In this document: positions 54,173 through 64,000 of the stretch, piece by piece
Numbering within the stretch: position 1 is the stretch's first letter
Layout: every line of letters begins with the position of its first letter
Assembly: GCF_020622345.1 (NCBI RefSeq)
Contig: NZ_JACNMO010000002.1
Coordinates: 248,001 to 312,000, forward strand
Direction: 5' to 3'
Origin: Roseobacter weihaiensis
GTDB lineage: Bacteria > Pseudomonadota > Alphaproteobacteria > Rhodobacterales > Rhodobacteraceae
Length of the DNA: 64,000 nt
The notes under the pieces: generated by a model
The model's database searches: none
What the model saw: only the letters and a program-made list of their open reading frames with translations
What the model was told of the DNA's origin: nothing
Made by a program: the position numbers and the translations under genes

Positions 54173-54736
54173 CTACCGTCCTGTCGCGGCGGCAAAGCGC
54201 CAGGCGCCGGGGCGCAGATCATTGAGCGCCCACGCCCCGATCCCAGCCCGGATCAGCCGCAGACAGGGCAGCCCCACATGCGCTGTCATGCGCCGGACCT
54301 GACGGTTGCGCCCCTCGCGGATCGTCAGTTGCAGCCAGGCCTCCGGCACCGTCTTGCGAAAGCGCACGGGCGGGTCGCGCGGCCAGAGCGCCGCCGGGGT
54401 ATCGATCAACGCCACCTGTGCGGGGCGGGTCGGGCCATCCTTCAGGCTCACCCCGTGGCGCAAGGCGTCGATCTGGTCGGGGGTGGGGCTGCCTTCGACC
54501 TGAACCCAGTACATTTTGGGCATCTTGTGTTTCGGGTTGGCAATCCGCGCCTGCAGCTTGCCATCATCGGTCAGCACCATCAGCCCTTCGCTGTCCCGGT
54601 CGAGACGGCCTGCCGGGTAGAACCCCGGCTCCTCAATGAACTGCGACAGGGTGGGGCGAGGGGATCCTTTGCCGCAATTGTCAGTGAATTGCGACAGGAC
54701 GCCGAAGGGTTTGTTGAACAGGATGACCCGCGCCAT
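54173..54736 (-). CDS. rluE: RluE-type rRNA pseudouridine synthase
   Basis: A 187-residue pseudouridine synthase of the RsuA family. The catalytic Asp is in [16 protein letters not shown], followed by [12 protein letters not shown] and the [11 protein letters not shown] motif. The S4 domain found in RluB/RsuA is absent, as in RluE, which modifies U2457 of 23S rRNA. It starts directly after the penicillin acylase-like stop. Confidence 0.88.
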   Translation of the reverse strand: MARVILFNKPFGVLSQFTDNCGKGSPRPTLSQFIEEPGFYPAGRLDRDSEGLMVLTDDGKLQARIANPKHKMPKMYWVQVEGSPTPDQIDALRHGVSLKDGPTRPAQVALIDTPAALWPRDPPVRFRKTVPEAWLQLTIREGRNRQVRRMTAHVGLPCLRLIRAGIGAWALNDLRPGAWRFAAATGR

Positions 54737-57202
54737 CTAGCGCGCAGGTCTGAGCGTTGTCACCCCGACAGCCCCCGCGCGCGCGAGGTTTTCGTCCAGC
54801 GACATGGGGATGTATTCGCCCCGCCGCCAAAGCTGCGCCATGTCGTCGTAGTGCCGCGACAGGAAGTGGCCGGACTGCCCGGTGGAGGTGACAAAGACCG
54901 AACTGTCGGGATCGGCAAAATCATAAACGCCGCGATAGCCCGCCCCATGCACGTTGTAGAACGGATTGGGGCCGGTGCCGCGCGTCAAGCCGCGCTGCAG
55001 GGTGTTGTCCCCGCCATTGGTCGACTGGCGAATGTTCACGAAATAGCGCAGCAGCGGCACGTCACCCAGAACGGGATGATCATGCGTCGCCTGATGCGCA
55101 TCGCCCCAGCGCAGGCTTTCAAGCGCCGGGCCCCAGGTCTCCGATATCCAGAGCAGCGCATCATCGAGGGCCAGGCGTGCCATATCGGCGCAGCTCTCCA
55201 CCGGGGCGGACTGGATCACATCGCACCAGACCGCGGCCCCGTCGATGTTGCGAAAGGCGCGTTCGATGAACAAGGGCTCCACATGGGTCAGTTCGCGCGC
55301 CAGCGGCCCCAGTTCATCCTGCACCATCCGCGCCTGCAGGCTGCGCAGCCAGGCGGCATAGATCAGCGGCTCGGGCATGTGCTCGTTCATCTCGCCCGAC
55401 CACTCACCCAGCAGGGCCAGCGCGCGTTGGCGCTGGCGCAGGGGGGTGCCCTCGGGGGCAGCCTCTCCGGTGAACCAGAGCTCCGCCCCGATGAGCGGCA
55501 GCAGCGAGCGGGCGGTAAAGCTCACCGTATCGAGCTGCGCTTCGATGAAACTGTCGCGGGTATGGACCTGGCGCGCCTGCATCAGCCGCTGCCAGCGCTG
55601 CACCCTCTGTGTGTCGCCCCAGTCAAAGGAGACATGATTGGGAAACGGTCGTTCCACCACCTTGTTGTTCGTGTTGCCCAGAATGCCGCCTGCGGGGGCC
55701 ACGAACCTGGGGTTGGAAGCATAGGGCAGGCGGCCCTGCCAGCGGTTTGCCTCGATCCAGCCGGGACTGGGCAGGCGGCCCTGGCTCTGGTGCCGGGCAT
55801 CACGACGCGGCATCGCCCCGATCATCTTCATGCCGATGGTGGTGCGGTCCACCAGCATCAGGTTCTGCGCAGGCGCGATATAGTCCTCTATCGCGACCAG
55901 ACCGTCCTCAACCGATTTTGCCTCCATCAGCCGCAAGGCGGCGCCCAGCGAGGTGTCCCGCGCGCTCAGCACCGTCCAGGCAAGCGAGGCGACATGGCCG
56001 GGGGGGGTAATGCTGGCCAGGTTGTAATGCGTCCCGGGCAGCACGGGGCCGTTGTCTGTCCAGCGCAGGGTGATCGTGATCGGGGTCTCATCCTTGATGT
56101 TGATGATGGATTTGCGCGTCACGAAGAGCTTGAATCCTGTGGGGGTGCGGTACTCCTCCGGCGCGTCAGGGTTGACCTCTTCGATGTAGACATCCTGATC
56201 GTCCATCCCGGCGGAGGTCAGCCCCCAGCCCAGATCGGCGCTGCGCCCGGTCAGCACAATCGGCATGCCCGGTATCGTGCCGCCGATGATGCCGCCCGAT
56301 TGCAACTCAAGCCGGGCCAGATACCAGATGCCGGGCGCGGAAAAGCCCAGATGCGGATCATTTGCCAGCAAGGTGCCGCCCGCCGCCGAGCGGTTGGGGG
56401 CGGCCGCCCAGACATTCGACGCCCCGGCTAGGGGGCGGCGCACGAAGGGGGACAGCGGATGTGGACCGAGCGGGATACTATCGGCAAACCGCGGCACGGT
56501 GGGGAAAAGCTGGGCATATTCCGGCAGCGCGGCCACGCCGGAGCCGGGCGCATCGGGCAGAATATCGCGGAGCCTGCCGGCGTCGGGCAAGGCAAGCGAC
56601 ATGCGGGCGCGCAGCACCTCGGCGTCCAGATGACCCGAAAGCCGCAGACCCATCAGCTTGACGATCGCCAGCGTATCCGCGGGCCGCCAGGGGGCCATGG
56701 GCGCATTGAAGAGGAACATTTCCGGCGCGCCGCGCCCCAGCGCCTGCGCGTTGATCTGATCCAGCCGCACGTTCACTCCCGTGGCATAGGCCCGCAGAAT
56801 GCGCATCGTGCGCTCGTCTTGCGCATCCACCGATGCCACAGAGAGGGGGTAGATATCCAGCCGGCGCATCAGCTTGTCGATCTCCACCGTGCGCGAGCCG
56901 AATACCTCCGACAGGCGGCCCTGCGCGGTGCGCCGCATCATCGTCATTTGCCACAACCGGTCCTGCGCGTGGGCATAGCCGAGCGCGTAGAAAACATCTT
57001 CGTCGGACTGGCCAAAGATATGCGGCACATTGGCATTGTCGCGCACGATCTCGACCGGGGCGGTCAGATAGGGGACCTCAAGCACATCGTCATAATCCGG
57101 CAGGGACCGCGCGCCCAGGTAGTAGATCATCGCCACACCGGCAACGACCAGCAAGATCATCGCCCCGGCGATCCGCAATAGCCACGTAAAGACCTGCCCC
57201 AT
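54737..57202 (-). CDS. Penicillin acylase-family N-terminal nucleophile hydrolase
   Basis: An 821-residue precursor of the Ntn-hydrolase family. An N-terminal membrane helix (LLRIAGAMILLVVAGVAMIYY) is followed by an alpha subunit with DNANVPHIFGQSDEDVFYAL and, after a spacer, the autocatalytic cleavage site at GASNVW: the Ser begins the beta subunit. Members hydrolyse cyclic amides, beta-lactam side chains or acyl-homoserine lactones; the substrate cannot be read from sequence. I use the ATG at 57202. It is divergent from the dehydrogenase gene at 57302. Confidence 0.9.
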   Translation of the reverse strand: MGQVFTWLLRIAGAMILLVVAGVAMIYYLGARSLPDYDDVLEVPYLTAPVEIVRDNANVPHIFGQSDEDVFYALGYAHAQDRLWQMTMMRRTAQGRLSEVFGSRTVEIDKLMRRLDIYPLSVASVDAQDERTMRILRAYATGVNVRLDQINAQALGRGAPEMFLFNAPMAPWRPADTLAIVKLMGLRLSGHLDAEVLRARMSLALPDAGRLRDILPDAPGSGVAALPEYAQLFPTVPRFADSIPLGPHPLSPFVRRPLAGASNVWAAAPNRSAAGGTLLANDPHLGFSAPGIWYLARLELQSGGIIGGTIPGMPIVLTGRSADLGWGLTSAGMDDQDVYIEEVNPDAPEEYRTPTGFKLFVTRKSIINIKDETPITITLRWTDNGPVLPGTHYNLASITPPGHVASLAWTVLSARDTSLGAALRLMEAKSVEDGLVAIEDYIAPAQNLMLVDRTTIGMKMIGAMPRRDARHQSQGRLPSPGWIEANRWQGRLPYASNPRFVAPAGGILGNTNNKVVERPFPNHVSFDWGDTQRVQRWQRLMQARQVHTRDSFIEAQLDTVSFTARSLLPLIGAELWFTGEAAPEGTPLRQRQRALALLGEWSGEMNEHMPEPLIYAAWLRSLQARMVQDELGPLARELTHVEPLFIERAFRNIDGAAVWCDVIQSAPVESCADMARLALDDALLWISETWGPALESLRWGDAHQATHDHPVLGDVPLLRYFVNIRQSTNGGDNTLQRGLTRGTGPNPFYNVHGAGYRGVYDFADPDSSVFVTSTGQSGHFLSRHYDDMAQLWRRGEYIPMSLDENLARAGAVGVTTLRPAR

Positions 57203-57301
57203 CAAAACCCCATTTGGAATATGGCTCGTTTGAATTGACCCTAGAGTTCTGACTGTTAGGTAGGACGGCACGGTAACGCAACACCCAAAAGGGGACTTCA
57301 A

Positions 57302-58174
57302 ATGGCCAAACTGGCATTTCTGGGACTGGGCGTGATGGGCGCGCCCATGGCGGGGCACCTTCAACAAGCCGGTCACGCGGTGACCGTCTACAACCGCACG
57401 GCCTCAAAGGCCGAGGATTGGGTCCAGTCTCACGGCGGCGCGATGGCCCCGACCCCGGCCAAGGCGGCAGCGGGTGCCGATTTCGTGATGTCCTGTGTGG
57501 GCAACGACGATGACCTGCGCAGCGTCTGTCTGGGCGAAACCGGCGCCTTTGCCAGCATGTCACCGGGGTCGGTTTTTGTAGATCACACAACCGTTTCGGC
57601 TGCCGTGACACGGGATCTCTATGCCGCGGCGAACCACAGCCAGATCAGCTTTGTCGATGCGCCGATTTCCGGGGGCCAGGCCGGGGCCGAGAACGGGGCG
57701 CTCTCGATCATGTGTGGCGGCGATGCGGGGGCTTATGAACGCGCCGTGCCGATCATGGAGGTTTATTCAAAGATCTGCCGCCGCATCGGGGAAAGCGGGG
57801 CCGGCCAGATGACCAAGATGTGCAACCAGATCGCCATCGCGGGCCTTGTACAGGGGCTGAGCGAGGCGTTGCATTTCGCCGAGAAGGCCGGTCTAGACGG
57901 GCGTGCCGTTGTAGAGGTCATCAGCCAGGGGGCCGCGGGCAGCTGGCAGATGTCGAACCGATACGAGACGATGCTCGACGACCATTTCGAGCATGGCTTT
58001 GCCACCGACTGGATGCGCAAGGATCTGGACATCTGCCTGCGCACGGCCAATGAGACCGGCGCAAGCCTGCCGGTGACCGCGCTGGTCGATCAGTTCTACA
58101 AGGACGTACAAAACATGGGCGGCGGGCGCTGGGACACATCGAGCCTTTTCAAGCGGCTGCAATCTATGGGCTGA
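57302..58174 (+). CDS. Beta-hydroxyacid dehydrogenase-family oxidoreductase
   Basis: A 290-residue NAD(P)-dependent enzyme of the 3-hydroxyisobutyrate dehydrogenase family. The Rossmann motif GLGVMGAPMAGHLQQAGH, the substrate-binding DAPISGGQAGAENG and the catalytic Lys in GAGQMTKMCNQ are present. The exact substrate (3-hydroxyisobutyrate, tartronate semialdehyde or another) is undecided. AAAAGGGG lies upstream of the ATG. It ends before a strong hairpin at 58181. Confidence 0.88.
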   Translation: MAKLAFLGLGVMGAPMAGHLQQAGHAVTVYNRTASKAEDWVQSHGGAMAPTPAKAAAGADFVMSCVGNDDDLRSVCLGETGAFASMSPGSVFVDHTTVSAAVTRDLYAAANHSQISFVDAPISGGQAGAENGALSIMCGGDAGAYERAVPIMEVYSKICRRIGESGAGQMTKMCNQIAIAGLVQGLSEALHFAEKAGLDGRAVVEVISQGAAGSWQMSNRYETMLDDHFEHGFATDWMRKDLDICLRTANETGASLPVTALVDQFYKDVQNMGGGRWDTSSLFKRLQSMG

Positions 58175-58180
58175 CGTGCG

Positions 58181-58208
58181 GGCCGGGCGCGCAAGCGCAC
58201 GCCCGGCC
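58181..58208. terminator. Bidirectional terminator-like hairpin
   Basis: A perfect 9-bp stem GGCCGGGCG/CGCCCGGCC (58181-58189 and 58200-58208) with a 10-nt loop lies between two convergent genes. There is no T-run on either side, so if it terminates transcription it probably does so with help from Rho or as an mRNA 3' end stabiliser. Confidence 0.5.
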
Positions 58209-58213
58209 AAAGA

Positions 58214-58780
58214 TCAGGGGATGATCCGGGTATATTTGTTGCCCTGCAAGGAGGCCCCGACAAAGATGCCCGCCCGGCCGAAGACGGCCGCCAAAACCGG
58301 GCTGAGCGCTGTTGTCGTATTGGCCTTGGCACCGTCCCCCTGGTCGGAGATGACGTATTCCACGTCTCCCCCCACGGCCCAGCCGGGGGATCTGCGAAAG
58401 CGGGTGAGCGCGTCTTCGGTCATGAAGAACAGCACATGCGCATATTGCTGCGCACCGATCTGCAACCCGCCCGAGACCTCAGTGATCGAATAGTAATCCA
58501 CCGTGGCACCGTTCACCCGCAGCGCGCCGCGCCCGTAGGCCCCGCCAAAGCCAAAGCCGGCTTCCGTGACCAGCGGCATCACCAGCATCCCGTTGGCCTT
58601 TTCCGCAAGGTTTTGCGTATTGGGGTAGGTGCGGTACATCTGCTGCAGGGTGCTGTCGACCCGCGCGTCGATGGTTTGCGCGCCGGTCGATCCCACGCCA
58701 TTGCCGCAGGCTGCGGTCACCGCGACCCCGGAAAATGCGCCAAGCGTAAACACCCGCCGCGTCATTACTGAACGTTTCAT
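58214..58780 (-). CDS. SYLF/YSC84-type lipid-binding protein
   Basis: A 188-residue protein with an N-terminal signal (TRRVFTLGAFSGVAVTAAC, lipobox-like AAC) and a SYLF domain: KANGMLVMPLVTEAGFGFGG and FGRAGIFVGASLQG. Eukaryotic SYLF domains bind phosphoinositides; bacterial ones are envelope proteins of unknown role. The twin Arg suggests possible TAT export. Confidence 0.82.
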   Translation of the reverse strand: MKRSVMTRRVFTLGAFSGVAVTAACGNGVGSTGAQTIDARVDSTLQQMYRTYPNTQNLAEKANGMLVMPLVTEAGFGFGGAYGRGALRVNGATVDYYSITEVSGGLQIGAQQYAHVLFFMTEDALTRFRRSPGWAVGGDVEYVISDQGDGAKANTTTALSPVLAAVFGRAGIFVGASLQGNKYTRIIP

Positions 58781-58889
58781 GGATAATGCCTGTATAAGTT
58801 GCTCTGCTGCCGGTTTTCCCGACTTGTGGCAAGTTTACGCTTATTGTGAGCCTCTGTCACCCCAAAGCAGGTCTCTGGGCGGCAAATCG

Positions 58890-59888
58890 CTACCGGGCCA
58901 GCAGTTTTGCCGCCGCAGGGGCAAAATAGGTCAGGATACCGTCACACCCGGCCCGCTTGAACGCCATCAGGCTCTCCAGCATCACCTTGTCCCCGTCGAT
59001 CCAGCCGTTGGCCGCGGCCCCCTGGATCATCGCATACTCGCCGGAGACCTGATAGGCATAGGTGGGCGCGCCGAAGGTGTCCTTGACCCTGCGGCAGATG
59101 TCCAGGTAGGGCAGGCCCGGTTTGACCATGACCATATCGGCCCCCTCGCGCAGATCGCGTTCGATCAGGCGCAGCGCCTCATCGGAGTTGCCCGGATCCA
59201 TCTGATAGGTCTTCTTGTCGCCGGTCAGCGCACCCGAGGCCCCAACCGCGTCGCGAAACGGTCCGTAAAACGCCGAGGCGTATTTCGCGGAGTAGCTCAG
59301 GATCATCACATTCTGGTGCCCGGCAGCTTCCAGCGCGCCGCGCATCGCGCCGATGCGGCCATCCATCATATCGGACGGCCCAATGATGTCGGCCCCGGCC
59401 TCGGCTTGGGCCAGCGTCATCTTGACCAGCGCCTCCACCGTGCGGTCGTTGACGATCTGGCCGTCTTCGACAAACCCGTCATGGCCGTTGATGTTATAGG
59501 TGTCGAGCGCCACATCCGTCATGACGGCAATCCCCGGCACGGCGGCCTTGATGGCCCGGATTGCCCGGTTGGCGTGGTTGTCCGGGTCCCAGGCGCCCGC
59601 GCAATCCTCGGTGCGTTCCTCGAGGCCGGTATAGGGAAAGATGCAGATGGCGGGGATGCCGAGGTCGGCGGCCTCTTTTGCCGCCTCCACGATCTTGTCG
59701 ACAGACCGGCGCATGACGCCGGGCATGGAGGGGATAGGTTCCTCGATACCCTCTCCTGACCGGACAAAGACAGGCCAGATGAAGTCATCCACCGTCAGGG
59801 TGTTCTCGCGCGTCAGGGCGCGCACGGACGGGCTTTGCCGCAGCCGCCGCAGACGGGTGGCGGGAAAGGGGGCTTGGGTCGGGCGCAT
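58890..59888 (-). CDS. hemB: Delta-aminolevulinic acid dehydratase (porphobilinogen synthase)
   Basis: A 332-residue haem-pathway enzyme condensing two 5-aminolevulinate molecules. The two active-site Lys residues lie in MILSYSAKYASAFYGPFRDA and DMVMVKPGLPYLDI; the metal region near DMMDGRIGA has no three-Cys zinc site, consistent with the magnesium-type enzyme of alphaproteobacteria. The ATG at 59888 (MRPTQAPFPATRLRRLR) gives the usual N-terminus; ATGs further upstream are possible. Confidence 0.94.
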   Translation of the reverse strand: MRPTQAPFPATRLRRLRQSPSVRALTRENTLTVDDFIWPVFVRSGEGIEEPIPSMPGVMRRSVDKIVEAAKEAADLGIPAICIFPYTGLEERTEDCAGAWDPDNHANRAIRAIKAAVPGIAVMTDVALDTYNINGHDGFVEDGQIVNDRTVEALVKMTLAQAEAGADIIGPSDMMDGRIGAMRGALEAAGHQNVMILSYSAKYASAFYGPFRDAVGASGALTGDKKTYQMDPGNSDEALRLIERDLREGADMVMVKPGLPYLDICRRVKDTFGAPTYAYQVSGEYAMIQGAAANGWIDGDKVMLESLMAFKRAGCDGILTYFAPAAAKLLAR

Positions 59889-60010
59889 CGGCGATCTGTC
59901 CATTTTTCTGTACAGATCATGAGTGCCACGGATTTTTCCGCAAGCCAAGGCTATGAATCACCACAGGGTCTCGCTAAGACAGCAAAAAGAAAACGACAAA
60001 AGCACCCCAC

Positions 60011-60538
60011 TTGGATCTCTACAACAGCATATTTGAACTCATCGACATGCGGTCGTTTTCGAACCTTTGGTTCTGGATCGCGCTGGCGGTGATGTGGTCC
60101 ACCGCAAGCCATTGGGTGCTGGGGGTGCCCTATGACATGGTGCTGCGGGCCCGGCGCAACGGTGGTCAGGCCCAACAGGATCTCGAAGACCTTGTGCGCA
60201 TCAACACCAACCGTCTGCTGTTCATTGCGCGGGTGTCGGGGCTCTGGATTCTCGGGCTGGCCTGTTTCGTGCTGACAGGTCTGGCGGTGCTGGGGTTCTT
60301 CTACAGTCTCGAAATCGCACAGGCCCTGTTTTTGCTAGGCTTTCCGATGAGCATTGTGGGTGCGCTGTCGCTCTCGACCGCGCGCCTGATCGAGCAGGAA
60401 GAGGCCGGCGGAGAGCTCCTGCGCAAACGTCTCGCCCGGCATCGCCTCTATGTGCAGATCACAGGGGTGATATCGATCTTTCTGACCGCCCTGTGGGGAA
60501 TGTACCAAAACTTGTCGATCGGGGCTTTGGGCGGTTGA
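60011..60538 (+). CDS. Membrane protein of unknown function
   Basis: A 175-residue protein with four hydrophobic segments (FSNLWFWIALAVMWSTASHW, LLFIARVSGLWILGLACFVL, and two more near 105 and 155) and a basic central loop. It is conserved in Rhodobacterales as I recall, sometimes labelled as a SufBCD component, but nothing visible supports that. The TTG at 60011 is the longest start; an ATG at 60047 (MRSFSNLW) is possible. It lies before mfd. Confidence 0.6.
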   Translation: MDLYNSIFELIDMRSFSNLWFWIALAVMWSTASHWVLGVPYDMVLRARRNGGQAQQDLEDLVRINTNRLLFIARVSGLWILGLACFVLTGLAVLGFFYSLEIAQALFLLGFPMSIVGALSLSTARLIEQEEAGGELLRKRLARHRLYVQITGVISIFLTALWGMYQNLSIGALGG

Positions 60539-60571
60539 CACTATGGCGCGCAGGCCCAATTGAAGCACCCC

Positions 60572-63500
60572 ATGACCAGCCCCGCCCATATCACCGTCTC
60601 AGGCGTGCCCGAAGGGTATGACGCGCGCTACCTGCTGGAGGAGGTCGCCAGAACCGGCCAGCCGGTGCTGCATGTGGCGCGCGATGACAAACGCCTCGCG
60701 GCGATGCAGGCGGCTTTGCGCTTTTTTGCGCCGCAGATGCCGGTGGTGGTGTTTCCGGGGTGGGACTGCCTGCCCTATGACCGGGTGTCGCCGAATGCGG
60801 ATGTGTCAGCCCAGCGGATGGCCACACTGGCGGCCCTGACCCACAGCATGCCGGCACAGTTCATCCTGCTGACCACCCTCAATGCCGCGACCCAGAAGGT
60901 TCCCGCGCGCCGCCTGCTGAAAGACGCAGCCTTCAGTGCAAGGGTGGGCAGCCGCATTGATGAGAAAGCGCTGCGCGACTTTCTGGTGCGCATGGGGTTC
61001 GTGCAAAGCCCGACGGTCACGGAACCCGGCGACTATGCCGTGCGCGGCGGCATCATCGACATCTATCCGCCGGGGGATCTGGGACCGGTGCGGCTCGATC
61101 TCTTTGGCGATGTGCTGGACGGCGCGCGCCGCTTTGACGCCGCGAGCCAGCGCACCACCGAAAAGCTCGAGGTGGTCGAACTGGCACCCGTGTCCGAGAT
61201 TATTCTGGATGACGCCGCCATCACCCGGTTTCGTCAGAACTACCGGATCGAATTCGGCGCGGCGGGCACCGATGACCCGCTTTATGAGGCGATCAGCGCC
61301 GGGCGCAAACATCAGGGGGGCGAGCACTGGCTGGCCTTCTTTCACGACCGGCTTGAGACATTGTTCGACTACCTGCCGGAGGCGAGCATCACGCTGGACG
61401 ATCAGGTGCCAGCCATGCGGCAGGCCCGCTGGGACGGTATCGTCGATCAATACGAGACGCGCCGCCTTGCCATGTCGCACCGCTCCAGGATGGACAGCGT
61501 GTATAAACCGGCACCTCCCGAGGGGCTCTACCTGGATGAGGCCGCCTGGGCCGCGCAGATGGCGGAGCGCCGGGTGGTGCAGATTTCCCCCTTGCCGCAA
61601 CCAACAGGGCTGGCTGTCACCGATGCGGGGGCGCGGATCGGGCGGAATTTCGCCCCAGAACGACAGCAGGAATCTCTCAGCCTTTTCGGTTCTTTGGCGG
61701 ATCATATTAAAGTAAAGATGAGCGCGGGGCCGGTTCTGATCGCCAGCTATTCCGAAGGCGCGCGCGAACGGCTGATGGGGCTGATCGAAGACGAAGGTCT
61801 GGCCGAGACCATCCCGGTGCCGGATGCCACGCCGATCGGCAAGAGCGGGCTCTATCTTGCGGTCTGGGCGTTGGAGCACGGGTTCGAGGCACCGGGCCTC
61901 ACGGTGATCTCTGAACAGGACGTTCTGGGTGACAGGCTGATCCGGTCGACCCGCAAAAAGCGGCGCGCGGAAAACTTCCTGACCGAGACGCAATCGCTCT
62001 CTCCTGGGGACCTGATTGTGCATGTCGATCACGGGATCGGGCGCTACAAGGGGTTGGAAGTGGTGACGGCGGCGGGCGCCGCACATGAGTGCATTCTGCT
62101 GGAATATGCCGAAAGCTCAAAGCTTTACCTGCCGGTGGAGAACATCGAACTGCTGTCCAAATACGGTCACGAGGAAGGGCTGCTCGACCGGTTGGGCGGC
62201 GGGGCCTGGCAGGCCAAGAAGGCGCGGCTCAAGGAGCGCATCCGCGAGATTGCCGACAAGTTGATCCGGGTGGCGGCTGAGCGTGCCCTGCGCAAAGCGC
62301 CGGTGTTGGAGCCGCCGCCCGGCATGTGGGACGCCTTTGCCGCGCGCTTTCCCTATCAGGAAACCGATGACCAGCTTCGCGCGATTGGCGAGGTGATCGA
62401 CGATCTGACCAGCGGAAACCCGATGGACCGGCTGGTTTGTGGGGATGTGGGCTTTGGCAAGACCGAAGTGGCCATGCGGGCCGCTTTTGTCGCCGCGATG
62501 TCCGGCGTGCAGGTGGCCGTGATCGCGCCCACCACGCTGCTGGCGCGCCAGCACTACAAGAGCTTTGCCGACAGGTTCCGGGGGTTCCCGATCAACGTAG
62601 CAACGCTCAGCCGGTTTGTGTCGACCAAAGAGGCCAACGCAACGCGGGAGGGTATGGCACGCGGCATGGTCGATATCGTGATCGGCACCCATGCGCTGCT
62701 GGCCAAGGGTATAAGGTTTCAGAACCTGGGGCTGTTGGTGATCGACGAGGAACAGCATTTTGGTGTGACGCACAAGGAACGCCTGAAGCAGCTGCGCAGC
62801 GACATCCATGTGCTGACGCTGACGGCCACGCCGATCCCGCGCACGCTGCAACTGAGCCTGACGGGCGTGCGCGACCTGAGCATCATCGGCACCCCGCCGG
62901 TGGACCGGCTGGCGATCCGCACCTATGTCAGCGAATTCGACACGGTCACCCTGCGCGAGGCGCTGCTGCGCGAGCACTACCGGGGCGGGCAGTCGTTTTA
63001 CGTCGTGCCGCGTATTTCCGATCTGCCGGAGATCGAAGAGTTCCTCAAAGAGCAACTGCCGGAACTGACCTATGTGGTGGCCCATGGCCAGATGGCGGCA
63101 GGCGAGCTCGACGACCGCATGAACGCCTTTTATGACGGCAAGTTCGACGTGCTGCTGGCCACGACCATTGTCGAATCGGGCCTCGATATCCCGACTGCCA
63201 ATACGATGATCGTGCACCGGGCGGATATGTTTGGCCTCGCGCAACTCTATCAGATTCGGGGGCGGGTGGGCCGCTCCAAGACCCGCGCTTATGCCTATCT
63301 GACCACCAAACCGCGCGCCAAGCTGACCGACACGGCGCAGAAACGGCTGCGCGTACTGTCCAGCCTCGACACACTGGGGGCGGGCTTTACGCTCGCGAGC
63401 CAGGATCTGGACATTCGCGGCGCGGGCAACCTTCTGGGCGAAGAGCAATCCGGCCAGATGCGCGATGTGGGGTTCGAGCTTTACCAATCGATGCTGGAAG

Positions 63501-64000
63501 AGGCCATTGCCAAGATCCGCGCGGGCGAGATGGAAGGGCTCTCGGAGGCAGATGACCAATGGGCCCCGCAGATCAACCTCGGTGTGCCCGTGCTGATCCC
63601 CGAAGACTACGTGCCCGATCTGGATGTGCGGTTGGGTCTCTACCGCCGCCTCAGCAGCCTGACCACCAAGGTGGAACTGGAAGGCTTTGCCGCCGAACTC
63701 ATTGATCGGTTTGGCAAATTGCCGCGCGAAGTCAACACGCTGATGCTGGTGGTCCGGATCAAGGCGATGTGCAAGAAAGCGGGCATCGCCAAGCTTGATG
63801 GCGGGCCAAAGGGGGCCACGGTTCAGTTCCACAATGACAAATTCGCCTCGCCGCAGGGGCTTGTCGAATTCATTCAGGATCAGCGCGGTTTGGCACGCGT
63901 CAAGGACAACAAGATCGTCGTGCGCCGCGACTGGAAAGCGGATGCGGATAAGATCAAGGGAGCTTTCGCGATTGCGCGGGACCTCGCGGAAAAGGTGGTG
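60572..64000 (+). CDS. mfd: Transcription-repair coupling factor Mfd (3' end beyond window)
   Basis: 1143 codons are present and still open at the right edge, close to the full length of about 1150. The UvrB-homology region ([14 protein letters not shown] near residue 65, [14 protein letters not shown] near 155) leads to the RNA polymerase-interacting domain ([19 protein letters not shown]) and the RecG-like translocase: Walker A in [33 protein letters not shown] and GRVGRSK. Mfd removes stalled polymerase and recruits UvrA. The ATG at 60572 has a weak ribosome binding site. Confidence 0.95.
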   Translation, partial: MTSPAHITVSGVPEGYDARYLLEEVARTGQPVLHVARDDKRLAAMQAALRFFAPQMPVVVFPGWDCLPYDRVSPNADVSAQRMATLAALTHSMPAQFILLTTLNAATQKVPARRLLKDAAFSARVGSRIDEKALRDFLVRMGFVQSPTVTEPGDYAVRGGIIDIYPPGDLGPVRLDLFGDVLDGARRFDAASQRTTEKLEVVELAPVSEIILDDAAITRFRQNYRIEFGAAGTDDPLYEAISAGRKHQGGEHWLAFFHDRLETLFDYLPEASITLDDQVPAMRQARWDGIVDQYETRRLAMSHRSRMDSVYKPAPPEGLYLDEAAWAAQMAERRVVQISPLPQPTGLAVTDAGARIGRNFAPERQQESLSLFGSLADHIKVKMSAGPVLIASYSEGARERLMGLIEDEGLAETIPVPDATPIGKSGLYLAVWALEHGFEAPGLTVISEQDVLGDRLIRSTRKKRRAENFLTETQSLSPGDLIVHVDHGIGRYKGLEVVTAAGAAHECILLEYAESSKLYLPVENIELLSKYGHEEGLLDRLGGGAWQAKKARLKERIREIADKLIRVAAERALRKAPVLEPPPGMWDAFAARFPYQETDDQLRAIGEVIDDLTSGNPMDRLVCGDVGFGKTEVAMRAAFVAAMSGVQVAVIAPTTLLARQHYKSFADRFRGFPINVATLSRFVSTKEANATREGMARGMVDIVIGTHALLAKGIRFQNLGLLVIDEEQHFGVTHKERLKQLRSDIHVLTLTATPIPRTLQLSLTGVRDLSIIGTPPVDRLAIRTYVSEFDTVTLREALLREHYRGGQSFYVVPRISDLPEIEEFLKEQLPELTYVVAHGQMAAGELDDRMNAFYDGKFDVLLATTIVESGLDIPTANTMIVHRADMFGLAQLYQIRGRVGRSKTRAYAYLTTKPRAKLTDTAQKRLRVLSSLDTLGAGFTLASQDLDIRGAGNLLGEEQSGQMRDVGFELYQSMLEEAIAKIRAGEMEGLSEADDQWAPQINLGVPVLIPEDYVPDLDVRLGLYRRLSSLTTKVELEGFAAELIDRFGKLPREVNTLMLVVRIKAMCKKAGIAKLDGGPKGATVQFHNDKFASPQGLVEFIQDQRGLARVKDNKIVVRRDWKADADKIKGAFAIARDLAEKVV

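Noticed and set aside
54278-56431. A long plus-strand frame (717 codons) opposite the penicillin acylase gene
   Set aside because: It is antisense to a well-supported gene; its composition (Arg, His, Gln rich) is that of a shadow frame in high-GC DNA.
62117-63832. A 571-codon minus-strand frame opposite mfd
   Set aside because: mfd carries all helicase motifs on the plus strand; the opposite frame is a shadow.
1-64000. tRNA, rRNA, CRISPR arrays, complete insertion sequences, toxin-antitoxin pairs
   Set aside because: None seen on reading both strands; the RatA-type gene at 37989 is more likely a COQ10-like protein than a toxin.

Overview
The window comes from a high-GC alphaproteobacterium, almost certainly a marine Rhodobacteraceae/Roseobacter-group member. 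The evidence is the conserved block dusB-ntrB-ntrC-ntrY-ntrX ... trkA-trkH-hfq-hflX, an NtrC without the GAFTGA loop (a trait described for Rhodobacter), proteins of the DUF6477 and DUF6456 type, an MttB-family protein without pyrrolysine, and dense gene packing with many ATGA/GTGA/TTGA stop-start overlaps.

Bases 200-11219 look like one cell-surface glycan locus. A minus-strand operon (HAD-UbiA prenyltransferase, GtrA, DprE1-like oxidase, DprE2-like reductase, GT-C-like membrane protein) has the gene set that makes and uses decaprenyl-phosphoryl-D-arabinofuranose in mycobacteria. Read the other way are an AsmA-like protein, a DUF2723-type GT-C protein and an exported DUF4185 protein; DUF4185 includes endo-D-arabinanases. 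Together these suggest synthesis, transfer and trimming of a D-arabinofuranose-containing glycan. Bases 11744-14774 hold a three-gene overlapping operon (small membrane protein, sulfotransferase, arylsulfotransferase-like periplasmic protein), which may add sulfate.

Bases 14860-29899 are accessory. They start with a decayed histidine kinase, followed by a copper-resistance cluster: cueR, copA and a copZ-like gene, then a seven-gene minus-strand unit (His/Met/Cys-rich protein, lipoprotein, TolC-like factor, multicopper oxidase, cupredoxin-CusF fusion, cupredoxin, orphan ABC membrane domain). After that come an isochorismatase relative without its catalytic Cys, a truncated permease, a second Rieske protein gene (petA2), an AlpA regulator and a P4-type integrase beside the 3' end of guaA, a known island insertion site. 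MerR/CueR-type promoters with 19-bp spacers precede copA, copZ, the isochorismatase-like gene and petA2, so the copper regulon appears to reach an alternative respiratory Fe-S subunit.

Bases 29900-64000 are core genome: guaA, an MttB-family gene, DUF6477 and DUF6456 genes, a PagL-like barrel, lipA, hpt with a small membrane protein, a COQ10/RatA-type gene, the ispD-ispF-pgpA-cinA operon, dusB with the Ntr regulators, a lipoprotein/SnoaL fusion lying between ntrX and trkA, potassium uptake (trkA, trkH), hfq, hflX, rluE-like, a penicillin acylase homologue, a beta-hydroxyacid dehydrogenase, a SYLF protein, hemB, a membrane protein of unknown role, and mfd running off the right edge. No tRNA, rRNA, CRISPR array or complete insertion sequence was seen.
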